Below are positions 20,355-30,815 of a stretch of DNA of 64,000 nt, piece by piece (the first letter of the stretch is position 1; each line of letters opens with the position of its first letter). The position numbers and the translations under genes are program-made. Source of the stretch: Pholiota molesta (taxonomy: Eukaryota > Basidiomycota > Agaricomycetes > Agaricales > Strophariaceae); the NCBI GenBank assembly GCA_014925825.1, contig JACGCK010000060.1, positions 62,001 through 126,000 of the forward strand. The letters run 5' to 3'. The notes under the pieces were generated by a model. The model saw only the letters and a program-made list of their open reading frames with translations. It did not search any database and was not told the DNA's origin.

Positions 20355-21112
20355 TCCCCCCCGGTCTACGTGATGGGGTTAAAACGCAGTGTTGCGGGGC
20401 GTTAGGGCAGACGTGTTTTATGTAATGTTTTTTTGTGTGTGTTTGGAAGGTTATACCTCTATCTACCCTTTTTTCTTTTGATGATTTTTTTTCATTTACT
20501 TTTAAGTACCCTTCTACCCTTCCGTTGTCATCCTTCTTTTGCGTACCTCATCTATCACTCTCCTCCTCCCGTCTTCCTCCTCCTCCTCCTACTCCATCTT
20601 TCCTTTCTATTACTCCATCTTCCTTTTGTTTTCTTTTGATCTTGTTTATAATCTGACTTATTGGCGCATGGACATTGGCACTTCCCTTCCTTTTTCCCCC
20701 AATGATGGATGGATCTGATGGATGGATGGATGGATTGATCGAAAGCATGTGCGTCGTCGGCCTTTGGAGGGTGTGCGCCTGTCTGGCCGATCTTTCGTCG
20801 TCTGGTCTCGTTGTCGCGTCCCGCCTCGTCTCGCCATCGTTCTGCACCCGTCATCGTGTATGACTCACTCGCCGCCGTCGTCATTCCGGTTCCCATCATC
20901 ATCATCATCATCATCATCATCCTCCTCCTCCGCCACGTGTCCCCCTCCATCCATTATTTATGACCGCACGATCTTATACCCCTCACGCTACCCGGTCGCA
21001 TCGCCCCACGCTCCCTACCCCATCCTTTCCTTGTTTTTTTGTGTCTTGTCGTCCTGCCGCCTCGGGTCGCTTTTCTTTTCTTCTTCTCATTTAAAATTTC
21101 TTTCTATCTATT
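20355..21112. repeat. G-alpha downstream region with simple repeats
   Basis: Mostly T/C-rich sequence (20440-20640). Microsatellites include GATG/GATGGATG (about 20703-20740) and (ATC)n (about 20892-20920). No gene is recognised; part is likely the G-alpha 3' UTR. Confidence 0.7.
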
Positions 21113-24100
21113 AGTTATACACGCTGTACTTCTTTTCATGACCCGCTTTTAATGGTATGCCGCCTTTTCCCCCTCCCTGTTGACGGTGTCTCTGCGAGAG
21201 CGAAGGTTCGAGGTTGGAGGTTCAAGCTCAAGCGTTCAAGCGTTCAAGGTTCAAGCGTTCAAGCGTTCAGGCGTTCAAGGTTCAAACTCAAATCGAAGGT
21301 CCAAAAGCTCAAGTTCAGAGCCAGTGGGAACGCGAGGGCGTGTCGGAGATGCAGGTGTCTGCTGTCGGGCCCGAGGTACGTCGCCGTCGCCGTTGCTTGC
21401 TGTTTACTTACTGATGATGAGATCTTCGTAGCCACCAGGTATTCGAGCGCCTTCGGCGCATTGGATGCCTGTCTTTTCATACTACATAGGGTAAAGGACT
21501 GTCCGTGTCCGCCAGCCTTGGGTGTTGTCATTTGCGCAGGCACTACTAGCTCGACGGTCCGGAAAGCTTTCGACGATGCGTCGAGCTGGCCAGCGCGAGT
21601 ACAGAACCTGCTTTTCGCGGTGCCTGCGACCTAGAACGGGTTGTCGCCGCGCGATCCTGCTGGGAGTTATACAAGCTGTACTCTTTTCATGACCGCTTTA
21701 CATGGTATGCCGCTTTTCTCCCTTCATGTTGGCGGATGCAGGATGGAAGGTTCGAGGTCGAGGATTCAAGGTGGAAGGTTCAAAGTTCAAGGTTCAAGAT
21801 TCAAGGTTCAAGGTTCAAGGTTCAAGGTTCTCGAAGATTCAAATGTCATCGAAGGTTCAAATTTAGTCGAAGGCTCAAACGTTTGTTCAGCGCATGCGAC
21901 GCGCGGCAGTGGCAGAGATGCGGGTGTCTGTTGTCGGGCCCGAGGTAGCCGTTCCTGTTGCTTGCTATGTACTTACTGATGATAAATTCTTGGCCACCAG
22001 GTTTTCGAGCGCATTGGATTCCTGTCTTTTCATACGGTAAAGGCGGTCCGCGTAACTGACTGCATTTGTGGGTATCATTTGCGCAGGCACTCGCTCGACT
22101 GTTCCGACCACCTCCGCGTTCGACTTTGGCCAGCGCGAGTACAGATCCTGCTCTTCTGTGTGCCTGCGCACTAGAACGCGTTGTCGCCGTGCGTCCTCAT
22201 GGTCGCTTTCAATAGTATACCGCTTTTCCCTCCCTATTGACGGATGCGGGATGGAAGGTTCAAGGTTCAAGGTTCAAAGGCTCAAGGTTCGAGGTTTGAA
22301 GCTCAAGGCTCAAGGCTGAAGATTCAAGGCGCAAGGTCGAATCTTTTCAAGCTTCGAGATCGATGGTCCGAAACCTGCAAGCGCGGATATGTTAAGGCGC
22401 GTGGACTCTGGAGGTTCCGCCGCGAGGCGGGGCAGTGGCTCCGATGCTTGATAAGGTGTCCGCTGTCGGGCCCGAGGTACGTCGCGCCGTTCCTGCTGCT
22501 TGCGTGCTTGCTACTTACTGATGATGTCTTTTCGTAGTATGTATTCAAGGACGGCGGCCAACGTGTCGCCTTTGCGGCCCCAGCGCGACTGCTCAGACCA
22601 CCGGTGGCCTTGTTCGTCGATGCGTCCGTCGAGCTGGCTATCGCAGGTGGACATCCCAGTGCCCCGCTGCGTGGATGTTGACTCCTTGTCGCCAGCCTCA
22701 ATCTCAAGTGGCCACGCTCACTCGGACGTATCGTTCGTTTATTTCGCCCGGCTTTTCGTCCTGTCGTCTCGGTGCCATTTTTTTTAATTTTGCTTCATAA
22801 TTTATTTTTCTTCTTTCCTTCGTAAATTTTCCTCGTTTTTAGACTTCTTCTCTTTCAATCGTATGCCCCCATATTCCTCCCTTATCGACGCTTTAATGGT
22901 ATGCTTCTTGCCCTCCCTGGTGACAGATGCAATAATGGAAGGTTCGAGGTTCGAGTTCAAAGTTCTCGCTGATTCAATCGTCGTCGAAGGTTCAAACACC
23001 TCGAAGGCTCAAACATCATCGAAGGCTCAAACGTTTAATTTTACTTAATGCATGCGACGCGAGGCAGTGCCAGAGATGACAGGTGTCTGCTGTCGGGCTT
23101 GAGGTACGTCGAGCCGTTGCTATTGACTACTTACTGCTGATAGTTCTTCGCCACTAGGTATTCGAGCGCCTTCGGCCCATATTGAATTCCTGTCTTCTTC
23201 ACTGTAAAGGACGATCCTTCGCGCGATCGCCTTTGTGGGTATCGCTTGCTCAGGCACTGGCTCGACTGTTTGGAGCAGCTAAGCTTTCGACGCTGCGTTC
23301 GAGTTGGCCAGCGCCAGTATACATCCTGCTCTTCTGTGTGCCTGCGCACTAGAGCTCCTTGTCGTCGCCGCGACCCTGCTGCAATCCGTTTTTAGGTGGT
23401 CCGTCCGCGTGTGCGGCCCTCTTGCGTAGCGCTCTGTCGCGCTGCCGCTGGGTCCGCCGCCCATTTCATGGTATGTGCCACCTCGGCACGTTCGTTTGTT
23501 CGTGCGTTCGTCCGCGCTTTATTTGCGACCCGTACGAGCGTATACCCTGGCGCGATTCCAGGTCGAGCCTCGATATTGGATGTTGACCACAATCGCACAT
23601 GCATTCCTTTCGCCCAGCTCCTCGTTCTGCCGTTTCGGGTCGCTTAGACTTGTTTTTTCTTTCCATATTTTTTTTTCGCTTTCCTTCGGCAACCTCCTTT
23701 GTTTTTAGGTATTCTTAGTTCTGCTCTTTTGATGATTTCTCTCTGTCTTAACGTATGCCCCTTCTTCTGCCCCTTCTTCCTCCCTTATCGACGGGTTGGC
23801 GCCGCTTCAAGATCAAGGTTCAAGGTTCAAACATCACTGAAGGGTCGAACTGCAAGCTCAGATGTGTTTACTGCGGGTGGGAACTTGCGTATTCGAAGAA
23901 GCGACGCGAAGCAGTGTCAGATATATACGGCATTGTCTACTGTCGGGCCCGAGGTAAGTCGCGCCGTTTTTGCGGACTACTCTTCTAATTACTAATCACA
24001 ACCGACACCAAGTATTCGAGCACCCAAGTATGCCCTACCTATTCATCGACGTCGCGTCGCGTTGGCCAGCGCATAGTAAATCTCAGTGATGTAATGCATC

Positions 24101-24360
24101 TCTACGAGCCCCTTGTCGCCGTGCTGAACGCTGAATGCGTTTTGTGCGGTCGTCGGCTTGTGCACACGTCGATCGCCATAGCCCCGCACTACGCCCACTT
24201 CATGCCGCCTCATGCTATTGCGCCCAGCGTGTCCGCGGTCCTAACGGCCTTCTCAGACCGCATCAGGAGGTCTCCCATATTCAAGGTCGTGTCTTCCAAT
24301 CAGAAGTCATGCGCCGAATGTCGACAGCTGGTGTGCACTCCATGATTATTGTGTAATTCA
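21113..24360. repeat. Array of about five diverged 0.55-0.9-kb repeat units
   Basis: Units start near 21113, 21666, 22199, 22850 and 23741. Each has in order: a block like TGGTATGCCGCTTTTC, a tract of GGTTCAA/GGTTCGA/GGCTCAA heptads, GGCAGTG.CAGAGATG, then TGTCGGGCCCGAG|GTACGTCGC. A short AT-richer stretch with ACTGATGAT or ACTAATCAC follows, then CACCAG|GTATTCGAGCG; later GGCCAGCGCGAGTACAG and TGCCTGCGCACTAGA are shared by some units. The bars mark an intron-like arrangement (donor GTACGT or GTAAGT, branch-like CTGAT/CTAAT, acceptor AG) kept in most units. No long frame is conserved between units, so a non-coding transcript or decayed gene family is likelier than a protein repeat. Confidence 0.75.
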
Positions 24361-24923
24361 TGATTCGAGAGCCCAGTGGCGACACCGCCATGCTGGGTGG
24401 ATGTTAACCGTAGGTGTGATGACTGTGCTCGCTTGCTAATGATACGGCAACAGCGGGCCATCTTGTCGCCGGCCTTTCACTGGGGGAGGTGGCCATCCGA
24501 GGACGGTATGGATGGGGGTTTGACTGACTAATGATGCTTTCAGCATGGTTTGTCGGCGTCCAACATCTGAGCAATCAACAAGGCGCGACGTATCATTTAC
24601 TTGGGGTCTCGGATCGTTCTTTTTATATGACGATGGTACGTTACTGCTATCGTACATAATTCTAAATCACTACTGAGCGACCGCGCAGAACAATGGCGAT
24701 GCATGCGTAACGAGAAAATTATGTTGAAAGCCTGGAGGAAAAAAGAATCAAAGAGAACGATAACGACGAAAGTATAGCAAGCAAGAAATGATTTGGAGTC
24801 GAGAAAAAAAAGGTTGAATACGCTGCGAGAGTATGTATTCAATCTGTGCGATATCGAATTCAGGAATACAGGATTGTCCATTCACGAACAGAAGCATCCA
24901 TCACACGAGCCGTACGACCATGT
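24361..24923. other. No gene recognised
   Basis: Short stretch between the repeat array and the F-box pseudogene; only short ORFs, A-rich near 24740-24820. Confidence 0.5.
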
Positions 24924-26395
24924 TCAAACGCGGCCGGGGTCCGTGGGCGACTTGAACAGCAGCGCAAGCTCAAGGAGGCGTGGTTTCATCTTCGGTAGTG
25001 GAAGCATCTGCGTGCTTTGCACACAACATCTGATTCCAAACACCGCTTCAAGCGCCTGTGCGTCCTGTACAAGCGCCGCCTTGTCCTCGCCGTGGCGCGG
25101 AATGAACATTGTGACGCTTTCAAGGGACATCGGGCATAGCATGCATACACCCGGCCTCAGTGACGCGTCCACGGCGTACAAGTGCCTCCTCCTGGCCATG
25201 GAAATGATTTGCCGCCCGTTGACAGTGCCCAGCTCCAGCGCGCGTAGGCGGGGCAGCAGCGCGCACGACGCCATTTTCTCCACCGTACAGGCATGAATGT
25301 TGACGCCTAGCGGGAGGTACAGAACCTCCACCTGCGCGATAACGTCGAAGAACCGTTCGAGGGTGTGATAGGTGGTGGGGCGGTGTCGGCGTTGAACCGC
25401 GTCGCTTTCGATAATGCCCTGAGCGGCCATACCCGGTTCATCGGGCGAAAAATCTGATAGTTCCAGTTGACGGAGGCTTTGTGTCGATGCTTTTAACATT
25501 TCCATGTACATAGGAATTTCCAATTTGATATTCATCATACATTTCATCCACAGCTTCTGCACGAAGGGAAGCGAAGAATTGAGAACAGACGAGTGTCTTC
25601 GCTGGGATAGAGTAGCCTCAGCGTAGTTTCGCAGGGGCGCATCGTAATATGGCGTCTCGAAAGGTTGAGTTGTGGGTAATTGGCCTGGTAAATTGAACAT
25701 AAAAAATCCATCTTCGAGCTCCAATGCCGAGTGCAAAATTTTGACCAGAAACTCAGGCCGCATAGCCGTCGTTCCCAAATCGAGCGTCGTAAGTTGACCC
25801 CAGGAAGTGAAGATCAATGGGATTGAACCCATTCAGAAGGCGGAAAACAACTTTGCGCAGGTGCGGTACCGTGCGTAGTGCCGTGAATTGCAGCAATCCT
25901 CGAGGGCAAACGAGGAAAATGGGGTGTCCCACGTGTCAATGAAGCAAATCTCCATCGACTCCAGGATGGTAAATCGACCTTCTCCAATTCTGAGGAACCG
26001 GGCATATCTCTGTCTTCATATATTGGGCAGTTCAAGGATTTGATTCGGTGGATGTGTGGTATAATGACGGAACTGACAATGCTGAGGTCCCAACCACCGC
26101 ACACCATGTCGAATGTGATGCTCAAGGAATTCTGTCCGCTGTATATGTGCAATCGTAAAGTCGCTAGGAGGGATATGGCGTATGGGATGTGTTCTGGGCG
26201 GCTTTGTGAAAGTATATCATCCCAAAGGCAAGCGGTGGACTGGATGACGTTGGCCCATGTTGGGGACACGTCCTGAGGACTTTCGTGGGTCGAATCTTGC
26301 AAAGGAAGACGAACGGGCCCGTGTCCACAGCACCACTTGAAAATGGTTTGAAGAATTGTGGTTGGAAGGTAAGGGGAATGCGTTGGCATTGTCGA
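24924..26395 (-). pseudogene. F-box-like gene with frameshifts
   Basis: The N-terminal frame (from MPTHSPYLPTTILQTIFKW) has an F-box-like start (LP..ILQTIF...) and the basidiomycete-type W..VIQSTACLWDDI. The C-terminal frame (24924-25832; WGQLTTLDLGTTAMRPEFL...) has the regularly spaced leucine pattern of the following LRR-like domain. Between them, homology-like sequence moves through two further frames: ESMEICFIDTWDTPFSSFA, then LLQFTALRTVPHLRKVVFRL ending NGFNPIDLHF, then WGQLTTLDL. The steps fall within about 180 bp with no room for introns, so at least three indels are needed. F-box proteins recruit substrates to SCF ubiquitin ligases; this copy is probably dead. Confidence 0.7.
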
Positions 26396-26454
26396 GAAAT
26401 ATTTGAGGTGGCAAGGACGTCGAATGCGATGTATGGAGAAGTTCGACCGCACTG

Positions 26455-28166
26455 AAACTTGGGAAACCTAATCGAAGGAATAAGCACAAAGTAGTCCAAA
26501 TGAATTCGATGGGGGGTAGATTCGTACCTAGGATTGAGCACCGCTGCAGAGGAAATAAGCAAACCCTAAAATCCCCTCCACCTCGTTTTGAATAAGTGAC
26601 ACGTCTCACAAACGAATAGGCCAATGGGAACCATTTCCGACCCTTCGAGTGCATTAAATCGATTGCGGCTGTGGAAAGTGACCTTATTCAATAGAAAAAT
26701 ACGTCAAGTAGACATGGAGAAAAGGGTAAGGCAGGCAACGAGGTGAATCCGTGTATGCGTGCGCCCAAACTTGTACCGCATCATTGTTATAACATCCAAA
26801 TAAGCCACTAGCAAATACTTCTTCCCGAGTTTGTGTGTTCCTTTGGAAGTGTGGCGGTCAAAGTCTTTGACACGTTTTACTACCCAACGGGATAAGCCAT
26901 GAAAAAATGAGTCCGCTACGCTGGTCAATTGACCAGACTTGGATTCGATCTCCTAGAAAATTCAAGTGCGTATAGCCAGTAAGCATGATTTCCGAAAGTT
27001 TGTACAAGTATTGACTACGTAAATTACGAGAACATTCCTTCCTCTTCGTAGTTTGCGGCTTGGGAAGAACCTAGCAACGTGTAACTGATAAGTCGCCACG
27101 CATGATTACGATACTAACATGAAAAGCGATCTGTGCCGTATCCTGGAACCAAATATAACACACACAAAGCCATACCTCATTCTGAACTAGCTGGAGTTCG
27201 TACACGACTCAAGTAATTTTGAATCAAATTCTGTACTTAAAGCTCTTGAGCTGGAACCCAGGTGCTACCACATTTCCACATGTGTCGCTTTTGGATATCA
27301 GCTTGGAATACAGAGCAAGCTGTCATATGAGTTGCCAGCCAACATAATCGATACACCTGAGAAGGCCGTGGGATAGTACATTTTCTGTAGGGCGCTTATT
27401 TCCTTATGATGCTCCCAAAGTATGATGTTCCGTCTTCGAGCTAAAATCCGTACACCGTCAATGTTATGGAGCAGTGCTACTCGACTGGAAAGACTTCTAG
27501 TGTGATTTATAACAGGTTATATGAGCACCCAGTGGAGATTTGGAAAGACAAGACCATACCAAACCTTCTTTATACTTTAACTCACATGATCACTTGTCGC
27601 ACGAAGCGTCTGCTGTTTCTATCAAAGCCCCTATCTGAGAGCAATGCGTCCCGATCGAAGAGCCAAGGAGGACGTGAACACATGGCCTTATGACGCTGAG
27701 CGAGGGTTGGCTGGAGTTTTAGCGGAAACGACTATGTTAGAAGCTTCAGTTCTCGATTCTCAAATATAGAAATCGAAGAGAAAGCGTAAAGGTTTTATTG
27801 AATCCATTTTCCGAGAATTTTATGACAGAAGTCCGATAGGCTCTAGCGTAGCTGCACGCTGACAAGACAAGATAAGCGTGGTTCCCAAACATACGAGTTT
27901 TTTCAAGAATTATCACTGGTCACTCCGAGTCTTGAACTTAGGATGAAATATTTATCCCGATTCCAGTAAATATGTTCGTTCTGAGTTCATGATGAAAAGC
28001 CCACAGAATGTCCAAATTGTGAAGTCTGTACTGGTTCTGACTTGTAAAAAGAATTAGGCAAGCTTCATGTTTCGACATTTCGGTCCTACGAAATCGAAAT
28101 TATAGAATACTGGTAAGTTATTATTAAGTTCGCCAACCATTTTATCACGGTATGTTGAGTAAAAAA
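26455..28166. other. No gene recognised
   Basis: Only short unsupported ORFs, no clear repeats, no consistent intron signals. Confidence 0.5.
28161..28166 (-). terminator. RNA polymerase III terminator (T6) of the tRNA
   Basis: Six A's on the plus strand, six T's on the transcribed strand, immediately after the discriminator base of the tRNA. Confidence 0.7.
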
Positions 28167-28256
28167 TGATCCCTACCCGGATTGAACGGGTGACCTTATG
28201 GAACCTCCTACTGTGTAGTGCTGGAATCATACATTCTACCACTAAACTAAGGGATC
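28167..28256 (-). tRNA. tRNA-Trp (CCA), with an 18-nt intron
   Basis: The minus strand folds as a tRNA: acceptor GATCCCT/AGGGATC with discriminator A, D-arm GTTTAGTGGTAGAAT, T-arm ACCCG-TTCAATC-CGGGT, and a 5-nt variable loop AGGTC. Numbering from the D-arm puts the anticodon loop at TTCCAG, giving CCA (Trp). An 18-nt intron (CACTACACAGTAGGAGGT) then sits after position 37, the canonical place. The anticodon stem TATGA/CCATA has one A-C mismatch at 31-39. A T6 run directly follows the gene, a good Pol III terminator. The alternative register (TCC, Gly) gives a worse D-arm and variable loop. Confidence 0.7.
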
Positions 28257-28593
28257 TTGTGAAAGTAAGTGTTTCGTCCTGCTTATTGCTATGTCATGAT
28301 TTGCTAGAGTAAATCCGTTCAGTTCAATGCCTCATGCATATTCCCCTGCGGTGTAGCGTCAAAACATAAACCTGCTGCAACGGTCAACATCGATCAATAA
28401 TTGGAGTCTTTCTCGAACAGGCGATCAGTGGGCAGCTACGTGAGCGGCAGGTCCCGTCGTCCAATACATATGCAAAGCGGTCTACTTTTCAACTAATGAG
28501 GGCCCATAACGGGTCCTTTCTACGTTACAGAGAGTCCTTGGAGGCAATGAATGCGCCGGACCACGCTCCGTGATGGAGGTTCAACCGTTCAAC

Positions 28594-29256
28594 TCAGTCG
28601 GTCACCCGTAAGACACCAAATGCAAACACGATGAGCGATCCCAACATAAAGCTAATCAGGCCGTTTCCCAGACAGAGGGCGGGAATTGACCATCAACAAG
28701 CGTTTTTTGAATAAGGAAAATCTTCGCGTTCCTGGTCGGCAGTAAGTACTAAATCGTGAAACGACTACGCATAGATAACTGACCAAACAAAAGAGTAAGC
28801 AATCCCGTCAAGACTGCCACGGCTCCTATGGGAGCCGCGTATGATTGAGTAGAGTTTCCGAGACGCAAGAATTGCATGAGGGCTAGCAGAAAGGAATTAA
28901 GCAGTATGAGATATTACGTTGGCTACAGCTGAAGAAAATTTGAGATATCTACCAACTCCAGCTGATGAAAGCCCCAAACTCGTTCGAACGTATGCAAGGA
29001 ATGTTCTTTCAGACGCGAGGTGATCGCGGGCTACGCTGCCTCGGTTAACAAGTATCAGATTGATAGCATTGGTATTCCGCGGTAATTCGACATAGTCATG
29101 GACGTTCCGTGTTGAAGGAACCAACTCTGGCGGTGAAGACGGACGACGAGAAACACATTCACGATCTGATATCTCTGTATAAATGGGAGGTGCGTTTGAT
29201 TTACTGCGACACCAAAGAGTCATGTCAGTTAGATTTCCAATCTTCAAGTATAACAC
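28594..29256 (-). CDS. DUF202 (YidH-like) small membrane protein, 5' end uncertain
   Basis: The first visible exon (to 28953) contains LILVNRGSVARDHLASERTF followed by LAYVRTSLGLSSAGV. This is the signature start of the fungal DUF202 family (N-G-SVARDHLA-ERTFLA-RTSL). A 70-bp intron (28952-28883) leads to an exon encoding ALMQFLRLGNSTQSYAAPIG and the hydrophobic AVAVLTGLLTLLFG. A second intron begins at 28783 and probably ends in GACCAG, giving TRRFSLFKKRL. In that frame translation stops at 28652. One base over, a third hydrophobic segment (GLISFMLGSLIVFAFGVL) ends at 28594, as expected for the three-helix family, so a one-base frameshift or another splice is implied. Function of the family is unknown; membrane location is expected. 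Confidence 0.7.
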
Positions 29257-29596
29257 TGCCTTTCGTACCTCCGACCTTCTGGCACTGCATGTTTCGGCAT
29301 CAATCGTGATTGTTCTGTGATATTGGCTGTCTGAGACGTGGCGCCTAGCGTACCGTTGGGGTCATCCAGGGGATTCAAAACCCTTGTGTCGTACGAAATC
29401 ATGATCGGGGTCTCGGAGTGGTCGTGAAGAGTTGGCAAAGAGTTGACGCCGATAAGTGGTAGTAAGCAAGCCAGAACTCGAAATCGGTCTACTTTCCATC
29501 GGCAAGTGAGGAGTAGCGAAGTACATGATGGTTTGCGGTACGAAGGCGTCAGATATTGGTCAAACGACGCAAGAGGAGTCACATGATCGAGAGAAG
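29257..29596. other. Upstream of DUF202 gene; possible 5' exon
   Basis: A minus-strand frame (MISYDTRVLNPLDDPNGTLG..., about 29405-29250) could supply the polar N-terminus of the DUF202 protein, but the joining splice is unclear. Confidence 0.3.
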
Positions 29597-30815
29597 TATG
29601 CTCGGCCAAGTGCCGAAAAATTAATTTACATATATATGTGACAAAAACTATATACTTATAAAAAGTTTTACACATATATGGCACACCTTAAGAGCACTAT
29701 ATATGTGATCTAGAGGTGTTATAGATGAGTTCTGCGCGCGCGCGCGCGCAAAAGTTCTGTTCGCGCGCGCGCGAGCAACTCTGAGCCGGCCCGGTAGGCC
29801 GGCCCAGCTTTTCGACCTCGTAGGGCGGGAGGCACGGACATTTATGGCACAATTTGGGTATCTACAAAAAGCTACGGGCGAGGAGAACACGTTGGTGCAA
29901 CTTATAATTCGATTTGGGATCTTGGAAAGGGAGGAGGGGGAGATACATGGAGTGTAGCCTCTAGTTCGGTTGTTACAGGCTGCTATTTCTGAAAATATAA
30001 AATATATTAGGTATATACAGGTTGGTATTGACTATAGGTAGGCTTCCGGGTACAGTTTGGAAGCTTCCGGAGCCTAGGGAGTGCGGGAGAGCCTGAGGAA
30101 GCCTCTCTGTCGGGCGAAGGCCTTGCCAGCGGAGGGCTCTGCCAAATATATACAAGCAACCGGCACGGACAGCTGATTTGCCGGGCCCGATACCTTTGAC
30201 GGCCGAATTTCCCCACGGCTGCCGATGGCTGAATGATCCGAGCCTACGCTTGGCCATGTTTGTCAACGCCTTCTGAATCATGCCACTGAAACGGCGAGAT
30301 GCTCTCCCGCACTCCCTAGGCTCCGGAAGCTTCCAAACTGTACCCGGAAGCCTACCTATAGTCAATACCAGCCTGTACATATCTAATATATTTTATATTT
30401 CCAGAAATAGCAGCCTGTAACCACTGAACTAGATGCTACACTCCATGTATCTCCCCCTCCTCCCTTTCCAAGATCCCAAATCGAATTGTAAGTTGCACCA
30501 ACGTGTTCTCCTCGCCCGTAGCTTTCCGTAGATACCCAAATTGTGCCATAAATGTCCGTGCCTCCCGCCCTACGAGGTCGAAAAGCTGGGCCGGCCTACC
30601 GGGCCGGCTCAGAGTTGCTCGCGCGCGCGCGAACAGAACTTTTGCGCGCGCGAGCAGACTTTTTCTGTTCGCGCGCGCAGAACTCATCTATAACACCTCT
30701 AGATCACATATATAGTGCTCTTAAGGTGTGCCATATATGTGTAAAATTTCTTATAAGTATATAGTTTTTGTCACATATATATGTAAATTAATTTTTCGGC
30801 ACTTGGCCGAGCATA
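29597..30815. mobile_element. Foldback element, 1219 bp with about 0.5-kb inverted arms
   Basis: Left arm 29597-30092 and right arm 30301-30815 are near-perfect reverse complements, with a 208-bp centre. The tips read TATGCTCGGCCAAGTGCCG and its complement. GAGAAG abuts both tips (29591-29596 and 30816-30821), a candidate 6-bp target duplication; a TA duplication is an alternative because the tips also end in TA. Each arm carries alternating CG tracts (GCGCGCGCGCGCGC near 29733 and shorter ones near 30620-30675) and ATATAT-rich ends. There is no transposase frame, so it is non-autonomous. A read-through transcript would form a long hairpin RNA. Confidence 0.88.

Noticed and set aside
21113..24360. 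A CRISPR-like or protein-repeat reading of the GGTTCAA array
   Set aside because: Spacing is irregular, the heptads are directly adjacent, and no frame is conserved between units; the host is eukaryotic.
24597..24881. 94-codon minus-strand ORF with hydrophobic stretch next to the F-box pseudogene
   Set aside because: A-rich plus-strand sequence gives Phe/Leu/Ser codons on the minus strand; no start context or homologous motif.
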